From Uranotaenia lowii (lineage: Eukaryota > Arthropoda > Insecta > Diptera > Culicidae), in assembly GCF_029784155.1 (NCBI RefSeq), contig NC_073693.1, forward strand, positions 169,933,104 to 169,997,103: a DNA stretch of 64,000 bases, given 5' to 3'. The translations under genes and the position numbers were made by a program. Shown here piece after piece: positions 35,581 to 48,146 of this stretch (positions are counted from its first letter, which is position 1; each line of letters starts with the position of its first letter). Under the pieces are notes generated by a model. That model ran no database searches. It saw only the letters and a program-made list of their open reading frames with translations, and had not been told where the DNA came from.

Positions 35581-35856
35581 ACACAGAAAAAAAATTTGAC
35601 TATTACGTGTAACTGAAAACTGCAACCTTTAAAATAAATCACCTGTAATTAACAAAACCTGTAATTTTAAATTGTTTTCCTTGAAAGTTAACGAAGATTC
35701 ATTTATTATTACATTAAATGTCCTGTAAAAAAATTGTACACTAAAAATTAAATGTCACGTAATCATGTTTTTGATCTAAATAATTACGGTAATTATCCTG
35801 CTCCTTTTTGTTACAGGACATTTGCGTAATTTTGCAGGAAATAATTTTTGCTGTGT
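35581..35856. mobile_element. 276-bp MITE, ACACAG(A)AAAAATT tips
   Basis: ACACAGAAAAAAAATTTG at 35581 is matched in inverse by AATAATTTTTGCTGTGT ending at 35856. The interior is rich in CTGTAATT/ACCTGTAA words in both orientations. No ORF. The tip resembles that of the 44713-45847 element (CACGCAGAAAAAA). Confidence 0.7.
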
Positions 35857-35864
35857 ATGATTAA

Positions 35865-36914
35865 CACAGAGAACAGACGTACAAGTTAGCCCTCGAAACT
35901 TGTATAAAAATTCTAACGCCCCTTTTTAATCAATTTTTGTTTTTTGGCTGGGCCACCACATGTCTCCAAACACATTAAAGAGAATTGTCAAAAGAAAACT
36001 GAGAAAAAAAACAAAATTTAAGTCAGTTTTAAACAGGTCTTATTAGCTATTTGGCATGTTTAAAGAAAATCGCTGTTGGAGTTTCGTAACAAATTCGTCA
36101 AGTTGCATAAACAATTAGTCCAAAAATTTATCCGCTATTTTCTTCAAACTTGCGAGAAGTGCTAAATTTAAAGCAATAGGATGCAAATGAGATACGTAAA
36201 TGAAACCAGCTTTTAGTTGCCTAGTTGCTGGCATCAAATTTTGATTGACTAGAATGACCATTCTCAAAACTTTTTTCATGTCGTAAAGAGAGTTTAGCAT
36301 TGGATAAGTTTACAAGTTTCACCAAACTGAGCATGCCTCATCTATAAAACAACAGCTTTGTTGATTTTGTTTGGTTCCGGCACGAATTTTTATCATAAAC
36401 GATTACAAATCTTTTCAAAAAGTGCTCATTTTTCTGTCGAAAAGTAAAAAATGCTGCAGCAAAATTTCTATTTGCCTGACCTAGCTGCTAGGTTAAAATG
36501 ATCGGCAAGAATGTTTTTATTTGACTGGACATAGCCGATACTACCTCTGACTTCGATAACCGTTCAAGAAATGCGAAAGCTTGATCCCAAAATTGTCAGT
36601 TATTCTCTGCCGCAGTAGTACTAAATAAAAAGTAAAGTTTTGTCAAGTTAAAAGTTACTCTAATTGCATTTATCAAACAATAAATTGAAGCCATTCGTTT
36701 TACTAGGATATTGGTCAATTTATTCATGATTTCATATACGATTACGCCGTTTCGAAAACAAAGCCCTTTAAAAGTTGATTTGTTATTTTTGAACGGCGTA
36801 AGAGATGGCACTGTTTCTAGTCAATTTTTAATGTATTTTACTGATGATAGCTTTTAAATTTGTACACACTTTTCTGAAGATTTTTTGTTCAAGTTTGTAC
36901 GTCTGTTCTCTGTG
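35865..36914. mobile_element. 1,050-bp element, CACAGAGAACAGACGTACAA tips
   Basis: Near-perfect terminal inverted repeats CACAGAGAACAGACGTACAA (35865) and their inverse ending at 36914. The flanks share GATTA (35859-35863 and 36916-36920), possibly part of an imperfect target duplication. It sits 8 bp from the preceding MITE. No transposase; the small minus ORFs (36115-36300, 36596-36811) have no domain. Confidence 0.85.
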
Positions 36915-37031
36915 CGATTAGTTACTTATTACTAGCACTTAAAAAACTGACGTGTGTCTCGGTTACGTTAAGACCCTAGTCCAGAAAAAAGTGGGAACGC
37001 CAGTTCTTGCACCTTATATCTTAGAAACTAC

Positions 37032-37941
37032 TAGAGTAGTGTGGGGAAAAAGTACGACCTTAGTGCTATTCTATTTTTATTTTATTTTTTGAAAGTGTTT
37101 TTTTCCAAAAAAAAACAAGAACAGGTTTCGATCTCTTAGACTTTTATCTTTCTTCTTAAAAATTACGAAGTTAATGGAACGTCAGTAAATTCATTTTTTG
37201 CTGCATCAAAAATCTAAAAACAACAAAATGCTAGAATTAGAATAAATTTTGTACTCATATTTTTTCCAAAACTCTACCATCGCTCAAACAGTATTTACTG
37301 GCAATCGAATAAAAAGTAGGTTTTTCAGGCTACTTTTTTGTACATTTTGTGACCCTTTCATTGAAAAAATATTTCTTGGCTTCATGATATAGACATTAAC
37401 TTCAACTTTCATATGCATAAGGCAAATATTTTTTGGACGTGTAATATATGCAGCAGTTTTTCTGAGGCATGTTTTTCGGATTTTTTTCTTTCATGCTGAA
37501 TAACGAGAAAACAAGTTGCTTTAGCTATATATAATGTTCTAAAAAAATTTTACTGACATTTCAAGGTTTCTTGTGATTTGTTGTAATCGGTTCATTATGT
37601 TCAGGTTTACTTTGCTGGTCCCTGAGTATCATTCGAACTATTGCTCCATTTAAAGTTCGTACTTTTGCCCCTTCAAGATTTTTTTGTAATTCACAGTTTA
37701 TTGTGCAAAGTTTTTGGGTTATTTTTAACGACTTTAAATATTTCATAGTTTATGCAAAAAAAACAAGTTTAGCCCACATTTCGGAGTATTTTCATCTTTC
37801 ACGGAAAAAATGTGTCTGGATGTTGGCAGTCCAATTAATCATCATAAATCTACACCAGATCTATGAACTTTGCTTTTCTGAGCTTGTGATCACCTCAAAC
37901 GTACTTTTACCCGACTCGTACTTTTCCACCACATTACTCTA
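37032..37941. mobile_element. 910-bp TA-flanked MITE
   Basis: The left end TAGAGTAGTGTGGGGAAAAA and the inverted right end TAGAGTAATGTGGTGGAAAA are followed by GTACGA. The word CGTACTTTTACCCGACT / CGTACTTTTCC is doubled at 37900 and 37917 (17-bp period), and another copy (TTCGTACTTTTGCCCC) lies near 37655. Non-coding. Confidence 0.85.
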
Positions 37942-38557
37942 ATTTTATTTACTGTTTCTACAAACTTCACACAAATGAATTACTTTCTTATTATATTTTT
38001 TTTCTTCAGGCTTCAATATTTTTAGTTGAATTCTGAACTGAATTTTGAGCTGGGCTGATTATCTATGAATTGGAAAGTTAAGAAATAGGGAAAAAATCGC
38101 AAGTTGGAAAATAAGGGCATGACGAGCTAAGGCTGTTTGCTGTTTGATGAAAATGTGATACACTTAGACAAATTTATGATAGTCTAAAAGTGCCTTAAGT
38201 TCATAATTAGAGGGTAAAAGGCGAGCTTAATGGCCTTATAACAAGATTATGTTCAATGTTTTATTTTTTATGTGTATGAACAAAATATAGACATAAGCAG
38301 ACATCTGTTCTCTATAAATTAAAGGACTTTTTAAGTTGTTGTCTCAACCAAACGTTGATAGCTCAAGAGTTGAAAATTTTTAACATATCTGTGTTGAAAA
38401 AATACTACAATTGAAAGGAATTTTTTACACACAGAAAAAGATTAAAACTGATCAAGTGACAAGTGTTTTGAATTTAAATTTATCAGCAATTTCTCTAACT
38501 GCATTAAGCCCAGCACGCCAAAAAAGAAGCACATTTGAATTTTTTGATTTTCCTTTG
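37942..38557. other. AT-rich sequence, no gene seen
   Basis: ACACACAGAAAAAGATT at about 38430 looks like a lone tip of the ACACAGAAAAA family. No other feature. Confidence 0.35.
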
Positions 38558-39960
38558 TCAGTGAAACTGGTCTTTTGCTTGGTTGATGTTGCTCAAATGT
38601 GACCATGACAGTTTATTAGCCTTCAAGTGCCAGATGTGGGAGCCTCGGGTCGAATGAAATTCACTGATTATGAGCATACAAACATTATCGATACATTTGT
38701 AAGGAGGACGACAACACTCTTCTGGGCACGATAGATTATGAATGTTACTATTAATATCAACCCGTTTCTCACACCCCTGCCTGGTTGGTAACAAAAGTGT
38801 TGTGCGGTATGAAATTGTAACGATTGGACGCTCTTCGGACGGCCGATGGTTTTGACCGATCCATCCATTGCATTCTCGCGAACCCATCGACATCGACGGA
38901 CGTTGATGGTTCTCGACAGACGCTCGCTGTTGCAGTTCTTGGCGGGTGCCAATTGCAACAGCTTCACACCCAAAGCATATTGCATTCTCATTAGTGCTGA
39001 AACGATAATTGCAATCTGGAATCGAATTCGAGCCGGAACATTGTTTGTAACACTTTAGTAGATTGAATCTGTTCGATCGATCCTTTAACAACAAGCTTTC
39101 CGATTCGAAAACATGGGGGAAACCAACTTGATACCTCCATAGATTCAGTATGTATCTCCTACAAACACAAATTGCTTCGTTTCAACTCGGTTGTGTGCCT
39201 TTGTGTTTGGTGTGGAAATTTAGGGTCTGTAGAAGGACAAGGGATGAGGGCTCAAGGTAGTAAGGGTTCTCACATGTGCGCCATCGATGTTTTGTAGCTG
39301 AAGAGGGAGTCAAGTGAGGTGAGGTGATTCTTCCAAAATGATTAATGGATTGCCTTGGTAGCTTCGAACGAACGCTCTGCCATGAATCGAAATCCAGCAA
39401 CGATAGATAAGATGTGCAGTCTTCTAATGTGAACGTTTTTTTTTTTTATTTTCGGAAAGTGTGAGGTATCTTTATCGGCGTTTTTTTGTTCGCTTTCGGT
39501 TGCGAATTGTAAACACAACGAGTGGTGTGGAATGTACTAAACAAAATTTACCGAAAAAGGCACCCATCTTCGTGAACCCTTACAGTACCACTCAAGTTTT
39601 TTGTTGCTGCTAGCAGTGGCTTCGAAATAGAAACCCTCAGCGGGCTTCACTTTTACTTGTACAGTTTTTTATTGTTTTATTATGCAATAAATTGTGCTGG
39701 GAATATAGGTAGGTAGTATTCTGTTTGCATTCCAACGTTGCTTTGAGGGATTTATCAAATTACGATAATACATCATGTTTCCACCTCTTTTGGAACTGAG
39801 GATCGAAACATACGGGTTCGAGAAAGGCACAAAAGGAAGGAAACCTCTATCGGAATGCCGTCTTCCGAAGCAAAAAAATAAATAAAAATAAACAAAACGA
39901 TTACCGATAACGTCTACGTAAAACACCGATGAATAGATAAACCATGTGGCTGGGATTTCG
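38558..39960. other. unique island 6 with an unrecognised ORF
   Basis: Mixed composition without repeat signature. The longest ORF, 38558-39094 on the minus strand (178 codons), encodes a cysteine-containing product (CPEECCRPPYKC in its second half). It lacks a signal peptide or known domain, and two other frames are also open over the same bases. The remainder (39.1-39.96 kb) has short ORFs only. It is possibly an exon or regulatory block; coding status is unproven. Confidence 0.35.
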
Positions 39961-40802
39961 TTTCTGGCTGGAGATTTGGAAAAGTCGTTTCACAAATTGT
40001 CTATTTTATTGGCTTTAAGTAATTCCAATGAAACAATCAAATAATACATAAATTCGAACATAAGACATAGAGGAAACTTGGGCCAGATTTTTATTACTTA
40101 CGTATGCGGTGATCAAAGCTCAAGCTTAAACAGAAAATCTGGCCTGGTGATGTTGGAGTGTTTCTGACCAGAGCGAGCACCTTATACGAAAAAGGGTACA
40201 GTGTATGTTTTTTACGGCTTGGGAGTAAACATTACGACGACCCTTGACAAAATCGAGAGCTGAATCAGCTTATCTAATATTGTTGGCGAAACGTTACTCA
40301 TATACTGTTGCACCTGATGCAATGAATAATATTTATGTATCCAGGTGTTTTTCTACGTAGGTGAATGACCACATTTTTGCAAAATTGTGAATCAGAAAAT
40401 TTTAGTACCATCATAACTCAAGTGCACAGTGCAGTTAAACATTATGTGGAGAAAGTGGAAAATCTCATATGTTTCTAATTTTTCATTATTATTTCAAGCT
40501 TCTTCACATATACGTTTAAAGTTGATAATTTGTTTTTACAAATTATGTGACGATTTAAATGTGACAGTATCTGGCTCGAAAAGCTTATTCTCTAGTAGCA
40601 AATAAGTCCTTATTTGGCAGTAAAGGCTAGGCTAGTATTGTTGTCAGCCAAATAATGGCAAAAAAATGAAACCGTTTGCGGACGGTGGAATTATAAAAGA
40701 GTGTCTGACTGCTGTCGCTGGAATTGCATTTGCTGATAAAATCAATGTAATTTCAAACAACAGTTGGTGGTCAAGGTCAACCTTGCTATCACTATTGCAA
40801 GA
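39961..40802. other. AT-rich sequence, no gene seen
   Basis: No ORF of note, no repeat boundary recognised. Confidence 0.35.
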
Positions 40803-41051
40803 AGAATTCTCACGTGAACTTTACGTCGTATGAAACACCTAAAAAATGCACAGAAAACTGCTACCAAAGTTATCAAAACAACTTTAAAATTTGTATTTTT
40901 AAAGTTGAATATGTTGTCCAGGCTGTAAATATTCAAAATGGAAAGAAATTGAGACTAGTTTATGTCAGTTTTTGGATTTTTTTTTCCTAATGAAGCTGCT
41001 TGTTTACCTTTTTTGTTCCATACGACGTAAAGAAAGCTCACACGAAAATTC
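40803..41051. repeat. inverted repeat around TTTACGTCGTATG
   Basis: GTGAACTTTACGTCGTATGA (from 40814) is inverted as GTTCCATACGACGTAAAG (41015-). Weaker pairing continues outward to about 40803 and 41051. The loop is about 180 bp. It may be a small foldback or MITE. Confidence 0.65.
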
Positions 41052-41360
41052 AGGATTTATTTGAGAACATAGTGAAAACGCTTCGTGACCGCATTTATAA
41101 TTTCGAATACTGCTCTTTGCACTTGATGAGAGTTGTGACTTTACCGATACAGCTCAACTTGCAATATTTGTACGAGGTGTAGATACTGAATTTCATACCA
41201 CGCAGGAATTCTTCACTTATTCCTGTTAAGCTTACGGTTTCCTTCGACATCCGGTAACAGCAGACTTCTGCTGTCATGGGCAGAACCAACACTTGTTTTT
41301 TTTTGGTTCCTCTAGCTATTTCCCATTCGCAATCGAGAACAATAGATTAATGATTGCTGA

Positions 41361-41650
41361 TGACAGGTGATGATGATAAACACGGTACAAATGTGTGATG
41401 ACACGGTTAGGCGAGAATACTCAAATTGGGTTTGTGGTAACACAACAGCGTTGCCAGATATTATGGGTAAGAGTATCAAAGTACTCATTAAGAAACGAGT
41501 ACTTTTCCGGTCAGGGAATATGATAAGTGGAGAGAACGACAATAGCAATCGCTAATGAATTGTGTAGTTATATAATGACTAGACTGACGAAATGTGAATG
41601 AAGATAACTCTATTCCAAACACTGAAACCTGCGTATTCAACAATTCCAAT
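41361..41650. repeat. duplicated segment, unoccupied copy
   Basis: It shares TGACAGGTGATGATGATAA, GGTAACACAACAGCGTTGCC, AGTATCAAAGTACTCATT, GAGTACTTTTCCGG and AAGATAACTC(T/A)ATTCC in the same order with 44162-45925. This copy lacks the SINE and the 1.1-kb element found in the other and so shows both pre-insertion sites. Confidence 0.8.
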
Positions 41651-42729
41651 ACAAGGGACGGCAACTGGCATAGAGCTGTACAGTAAACTGAAGTCTGTTT
41701 TAGATTTTTTTTCGATTTCATTGAAAAGATAGTTAAAATAGTTGGAATATCAACGAATGGAGCTCGATCTATGTCGAGCATGGATGTTGGAGTATCATGA
41801 AGACTGTTCCAGGACGTAAAAAAGACTACAGGGAAAGAATTATTCTTTAACCATTGCATAATTCAACTAGAAAATTTGTGTGCCAAACGATTGAATGTAC
41901 CAATTGTCACGGAACTTGTAATCAAAGCTATAAATTTTATAAAGTCGCGAGCGTTAAATCACCGGGAATTTGAAAAGTTCGTGAACAACTTGGAAATTGA
42001 ATATATGGTGACATGGTGTTTCATATCAAAGTTCATTTTATCTACTTAAAATCCAGATAAACTTATGTTTGAACATGAAGGGATACGACTTTTCTCAAGT
42101 TAAAGTTAAAGCATGGATGTGCAATTTGGGGTTTATGATTGACATGACGTAATATCTCAACGATTCCATCGTGGAACTTCAAGACAATTTATACACAATT
42201 TGTGTAATAAAATTCAAGACTTTGAACGAAAACTAAATCTGTGGAAACAACATCTGTCGCAAAACAAAAGTGGCATTGACCATCCATTAATCATGGTGGT
42301 TGGGAACATGAACTTCCTTTTGTTTCAAAATTAAAAATGTCACTTTCATTCATTTTTGGGCCAAAAGTACTGATCAATTTTGCATCTATCACTTAGTACG
42401 CTTCTATACCTACTACAAAGAGTAGTGTGAAAAGGTTTCGTTTTTGATGTCGTGCAGCCTTGTCGATACCCATAGAAATCCTTTCAGGTAATCCGTACTG
42501 TTCTTGACTTTCGATGAGGCTTTTTCCGTGATGAAGCTACATTTAACTTCATATTAATAGGGCAACACGCAAGACTCGGAATCCTTAAGATCAAAACAAA
42601 ATATGTTTCCATTCGAACTCATTCAAAACGTTTCACAACGACGGCATAGTTCAACATTCTAATCCTTCCAATTAAAATTCCGTTTTTAAGAAAGAATCCT
42701 TTGTTCTGTTGTTATTGTTTATTAAAGAA
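41651..42729. other. AT-rich sequence, no gene seen
   Basis: No convincing ORF, RNA gene or transposon end. Confidence 0.35.
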
Positions 42730-43770
42730 TTAAAGAATGCACACTTAAACCGCTGGCTGGCTGGCTGGCTTGCTGTAAAACCGGTTCAAATGTGGCGTCA
42801 CACACAATTGCCCTCGAAAGTCACCGAAACGTTATCCTTCCGTGGGTGAACACCGAACAAAGGAAACTCACACCCCCGCAGCACGCGATATTCCATCCAT
42901 TCGGTCGCGAGCACTAAGCAGGCCATGATATCACCTATCATTTGCTCGCTTCCCTAGGTGGGTAGCTAGGCCTACCTTTGTTTTGAGGAAAACTGCGGCT
43001 AGCTTCACAGTAGGTAGGTAGAGGGTTGCTTCTGACTAAACAACCAAAACAGCAACCAACAAGTCTGCATGGCCTACTGCCTACTTATACCCACTACTGG
43101 GTGTTGCCACCATCATCAGCCTAGAACTTACCAAACCTACCTTAGAGTTAGAGGTCGTTCTTGAAAACGAAAAAAAAACCCAGCACCATGGGAACGATGA
43201 CATCCAGGATGATTGCTTTGTTTCCTTGGTTCTTTTTTCTTGCTTGCGCTCATTTCTTCACCATCTTTTATTATTCCTAGAAATGTTTGCGTGAGCAGGG
43301 GTTTTTCTTTTCTTCGCCTATTTTTTTCTTCTTTTTTCGTATGAATGGGTGCGCTTTCGGTGGTCTATTTAAAGCTCACAGTAAAGGAAGAAAGGAGCTC
43401 TGTTTTCATCACCCCTACATTCGGTTCTGCTAGGGCTCAGGACTAGAACATGAAGGGTGTTTGTTGGTTTTTCCCATCTTTGTTTTGATTACTCGTCGCC
43501 GTCTTTGCCACCGTTCGGTGCACTTGTCGCTGTTCAAGCGAGCAATATTATTCTTTTATTGTGCCTGCGGTTTGCCTGAATTATACTTTTCCCCGTTCCG
43601 TTTCGTGTGTTCCGTTCTAAACAAAAACTTTTCAGGGGCTTTCCTTGGCTGTCGCAAAAGGGGTCAAGTTTGGAGCTTAGCTCCGTGACCATGTTAGATC
43701 TAATCGTTTTGGTTTTGCCTTTATTTTTTAGCTACAAGCCTTTTTCAACGCTAAACGTACTGGAGGGGGT
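42730..43770. other. GC-richer unique island 7
   Basis: It contains GGCTGGCTGGCTGGCTTGCTG (about 42753), a GTAGGTAGGTAG run (about 43011) and dense CCTACC/GGTAGG words. ORFs are short and unconvincing (43461-43688 plus). A regulatory region or untranslated exon is plausible. Confidence 0.35.
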
Positions 43771-44492
43771 CAAATGACTTTTTTTACTTTATACGGTGAT
43801 TACTCCTTATATATTTATTCTTTCGAAAATTTTACTTCAAGACTATTATTATTTTCAAAAAGCAATTTTTTACGATTATGCAGGTGTTTTTCAAACTTTT
43901 TAATCAATCTGAATTTTCTGAGACTATTCTTGCACCTAAATTCGACTTTGCACTGGATTTCAAGAATGTTGACGCAAGGTTTTTGCAATTTAATTGTTAA
44001 AACTCACCGTTCGGATCTTCCGACAGGGTAAAGTTTTGTGGATCGAAACGATCTATCAGCAGAAATTATTTACTGCACCGAGCAGAACCCAAACACTGTT
44101 TGTTTTGTTTCTCCACATGCTTTGATCAATTTGCAGTTGAACAACAGATCGATCATTCTTGATGACAGGTGATGATGATAACTTTTAGCACTATGCATGC
44201 ACCGCACTACTTACGGACAGAATAATCCTCTGACCAGCTGTTTTCAGTGTTTTAATTTTGTGAAAAATTTGTTTCATTTTACAGTGTCCAAAACGATGTT
44301 TAAACATAGGATTAAGAACTTTAGATATTAAGATCAGTCTGTAGGTCATTTGAATCCAAGACGGTGTGTGAAATAAATAAACGCAGTATAAATGTTTACA
44401 TCATTACACGGTTAAGCGGAACTACGTGGTAACACAACAGTGTTGCCGGAAATTCAGAGTAGAAGTATCAAAGTATGTACTCATTGAGAAAT

Positions 44493-44631
44493 AGTGGCTT
44501 GTGATATAGCTCAGTTGGCAAGTCAGTTGCTTCCTGAGCCGATGTCCGTAAGTTCGGGCACAAGCCAACTGCATCGTTGATATAAGTCGCGAATGACAGA
44601 TGTTAAAACGACCATACTCGAAACAAAAAAA
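44493..44631 (+). mobile_element. tRNA-derived SINE, family S2, internally deleted
   Basis: A perfect 14-bp target duplication, ACTCATTGAGAAAT, sits at 44479-44492 and 44632-44645. Box A TAGCTCAGTTGG is at 44507-44518, and box B-like GTTCGGGC at 44552-44559, followed by GTTGATATAAGTCGCGAATG and an A-rich tail. Relative to the 7.7- and 9-kb copies it lacks about 50 bp between the tRNA-like head and the body. The paralogous site near 41481-41500 is empty. Confidence 0.9.
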
Positions 44632-44712
44632 ACTCATTGAGAAATGAGTACTTTTCCGGCTAGGGAATATGAGAAGTGGAAAGTGACAAATAGCTATCGC
44701 TCATGTAATGTG

Positions 44713-45847
44713 TACACGCAGAAAAAAAGGAATTAGTTTCAAAGGAAAGTGCCGCAAAAACAAAGGATTTTTTCCTTTGATTTTGGGACAAATAAAAATT
44801 CCTTTGATTCAAATGCATTTTCTTTAGTTTCGAAGAAATTCTTTCCTTTGAATCAAAACTTTTTCTTTGTTCCAAATAACAAAATGCTTTTGATTCAAAA
44901 GCCTTTTCGTTTAATTTTATGAAATTTTCGTTTATTCCAACGGTATTTGGGTTTCAATTTTAAAGCATTTGTTTTTCAATTCTATGTTTTGTTTCTAAAA
45001 ATTCTAGTACTTTATATTAATTTTCGTCCAATTGGAAATAAAAGAAATCACTTATGGTTTAAAACATTTTATTCATTTGTAAATTCATGTTCACATTATC
45101 GATTTTCCCTGTAATTAGAGTTTTGAACCGGCACATCTGTAAATACAGAGGAGAACAAAATGTACACATATATGTAACAATTAAAAAAAAATTGAAATAA
45201 TTGATATACATTGCATGAAAAGTACTTACTGAACGATTTTTGTTGGCGGACAGTTCCTTTCGAACAAATCATGAAGGGTTTCGACGCCAGATGTTTCCTT
45301 GGACCAGATCGGAAGCGATTAATTAGATTAATGGTTGCCCTGAAAAAGTTTGGTAGGTTGACGGTTTATTTGAAATTGAATGTATTTTGATAGACTTACC
45401 TAATCTACCATCGTTTGGCCTCTAGCCGTCAAGACTTTCCTGCGCCGGATCTTGTGATTCCGGTGCTGTCTGACTGTTGCGCGGCAGGAAGATTTCCCAG
45501 AAAATGGTCTGACAGGTTGTCAGAAAAACTTCTCGTCGACCCGTTCACCAAACAATAGCTAATGAAGATGTGTCGACTGTTTGACGAAAAAATACTTTGA
45601 TTCAAAAGAAAATTCATCTAAAGCAATGAATTTTCACATTGACTCAAAGTCAAAACAAAAATTCCTTGAATTTAATTTGAATATTTTGATTCAAAAACTT
45701 GGAACATTGGTTCGATGAAATAAAAATTCGGTTCAATACAAAATTTACTTGAATTAAGGAAAATGGATTTTGTTTCAATGTACATGAGGTTTTTGAATCA
45801 AAGATGTATTTTTTTTATCTCAATGGTACCACTTTTCGCTGCGTGTA
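44713..45847. mobile_element. 1.1-kb TA-flanked element, TACACGCAG tips
   Basis: TACACGCAGAAAAAAAGG at 44713 and the inverse of TACACGCAGCGAAAAGTGG ending at 45847. Both outer thirds are filled with TTTGATTCAAA-type palindromic words. The central ~270 bp (45230-45500) is less AT-rich and looks acquired; a minus-strand reading there has no recognisable domain. The paralogue at 41.5 kb shows the site without it. Confidence 0.85.
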
Positions 45848-45949
45848 GGTATTTAAGGATTTACGAACCTACTTGAATAAAGATAACTCAATTCCAACAC
45901 TGAATCCTGCGTTTTCAACAAAAACTATATGCACAAGAATATATATGCC

Positions 45950-46290
45950 TGGATTAAAAAAAAGGATTTTGTCCGGATTTATTTACTTTATCACCCAAAT
46001 AAAAAAAAAAATTTAAAATTTTTTTTTATGCTTTTGAAACAAAAGCAAGTTTTAAAAAGCTCTTTAAAATGGATTTTTGATAGACTTAAATTGATTTGAA
46101 ATCTTCTGATAAGTTTGGATAAACAAAAATAATACAAACGTTTTTTTTTCTTGATTTGCTCGGATATTGCCGGATTTTTGGTCGAAACTTTTGAACTCAA
46201 ATTTCCGGATTCTGCCAGGTTTCTAGATGAAATAGTCCGAATTTGTTGGGCCCGGATACGTGCTGAAAAAATTCTGATAACCTTAATTTA
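45950..46290. mobile_element. CCGG-rich element, degraded copy
   Basis: GGATTTTGTCCGGATTTATT on the left. TTTGCTCGGATATTGCCGGA, TTCCGGATTCTGCCAGGTTT and GGGCCCGGATACGTGCTGAA on the right, parallel to 2404-2866. It ends near CTGATAACCTT, the inverse of the AAGGTT(G/A) tip. Confidence 0.7.
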
Positions 46291-47022
46291 AGAATAATCT
46301 CTCTTAAATCTGGAAGAAGATGATTTGTGAACGAAAGAACTGAATGAAGGCTCTAGTTTTTCTATTTAAATCTTATCTTCAGATTGATGCGTGAACATGA
46401 TTCACGGTAGATTAAAGATCGTACAGATCAAAATTTAGCAGGGAGGCATTCAATAGCAATATATTTTGATAAACCCTTTGAGCGAAATGTTTTTTTTTCT
46501 TTATCAAGATCTTATTTCAACCCGGTTATCTTTAAAATGTACGTATAATTTGAGTAAAAAGTTCACAAAATTGGGGCTGGAGATTTAAACGAATGGGCCC
46601 AGGTTTTTGTTTTAACTAATTCTTATTAAATTCTGACTGCTGCAATAGACGAATAATAGATTCATGGAGTTCTCATAAATGATTATGGATCTATGACACT
46701 CCTGCCTGACTGAAACCACAATATCTTGTTTTTCAAACTATTTGTACCAAGTATATAGTTTTGGAAATCTTGTTACATAACACACATGTGTTTCTCTCTC
46801 AGTTAAATGAATATTTCTCAGATGATATTTATTTTTTAGTTATTAAAAGTCTATGAAAAAAAATTAAAAAAATACATCGACAAATAGACTTTAGACCACC
46901 CAAAATACATTTTTGAAGGTATATTTCTCAACAAATTTGCTAAACGTTTCATATACATGATTGAATGATCGTATGAAATTCGAAAAAACAGCATTTACCT
47001 ACCAAAAATGAGGCAATATACA
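46291..47022. other. AT-rich sequence, no gene seen
   Basis: No feature supported. Confidence 0.35.
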
Positions 47023-47231
47023 TACCGTAAACTGGGGGAACTTTTTTCATTCATTTTTGATTATTTTGGAAGTAGTTGCTTTTTCGTAATACCTAAAAGT
47101 TTTAAAACACTAACTGAGGTGAGGAGTATAAAACATGATCATTAATTGCAACAAATTCAAAAGACATTGGTGGTTATAATTAAATGTTTTTTACAGAACC
47201 AGATTTCGAGTTTCGGGGTAACTTTGATCAC

Positions 47232-48146
47232 TACCCGAATAGAAAAATATGGTGAAAAAACCATGAATTCCATATTCACAAACCATAAATTATACGGTTT
47301 TCACTATAATTATTATCTTCCTCGATACCGTGAATGCACATTGAAATTCATATTTTTCGACCATACATTTCATAGTTTTGACGAAAATAACCATGAAAAA
47401 GGGGTATTGTTATGCAGCGTGACCATGAAAAAAATGGCGATTTCCCATACATTAGAAAGCTCAAAACTATAAAGTTCATGGTGATAACAGCTTCCATTGA
47501 TTTCCATTGTTTGCCCGGTGAAATAAAAATTCTTGTTCAGGGTTTGTAAATGGTGGGATTTTTTCGCTCGTACATATGATTTGTACAATGAATAATCTTA
47601 TTTTTATGTATTGCAAATAACTTGATTTATTTTTCAATTAACAAAAAAACACATAATTTCACATATTTTTTCACTTTAATTATTCACTCAACGGCATCAC
47701 CACGTACCTCTTCTGATGAGGATCCTTCGCTGGGAGGCTGGCTCCTTTTTGGCCACTTGGTGCTTCCGGTCCGGTGGCATTTTTCCCAGTTCGAGACGAG
47801 CAATTTGTGTTCTTTTATCCCTATAATTGAAAACAAAATTTTTATTTAGAATGATCCTCACTTACGTAGACTTTTAAAAACTCACCGTTTCGAAATTCGA
47901 ACACCTTTCAATCCTCCGATTAGAGCACTATTCTTAGATTAAAAGTCCTGCTGCCGATTGAAAAATTCTCCTGCGAAAAAAAAACACGTGTCGTACGGTC
48001 AGATTGTCAACCTACACGAAAAATATGAATTGTTATAATTTGCTATAAATATTAACGCTCGGATGTTGTTTAAACTGTGAAGTACATGGTCACATTAGAA
48101 TTCATTGGAACATGAATGTAATACCATGGTTCTGGCTATTCGGGTA
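47232..48146. mobile_element. 915-bp nested element, TACCCGAATAG tips
   Basis: TACCCGAATAG at 47232 and CTATTCGGGTA ending at 48146, bounded by TA. The outer parts are rich in CCATGAAT/ATTCATGG-type words. The middle (47690-47830) is GC-richer and, read on the minus strand, resembles a small Ser/Glu-rich exon with a polypyrimidine-rich flank. No known domain, so coding is unproven. Confidence 0.85.

Larger units (their letters stand above)
44162..45925. repeat. duplicated segment, occupied copy
   Basis: Paralogue of 41361-41650, expanded by a SINE (44493-44631), a TA-flanked element (44713-45847) and extra sequence at 44180-44370. The flanking matches fix the insertion points closely. Confidence 0.8.

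Noticed and set aside
38558..39094. 178-codon Cys-containing minus ORF
   Set aside because: Tempting as a secreted Cys-rich protein, but no signal peptide, irregular Cys spacing and two other open frames; left as an island note only.
44497..44570. Functional tRNA gene
   Set aside because: Polymerase III boxes are present, but the cloverleaf is incomplete, and flanking target duplications and an A-rich tail identify a SINE.
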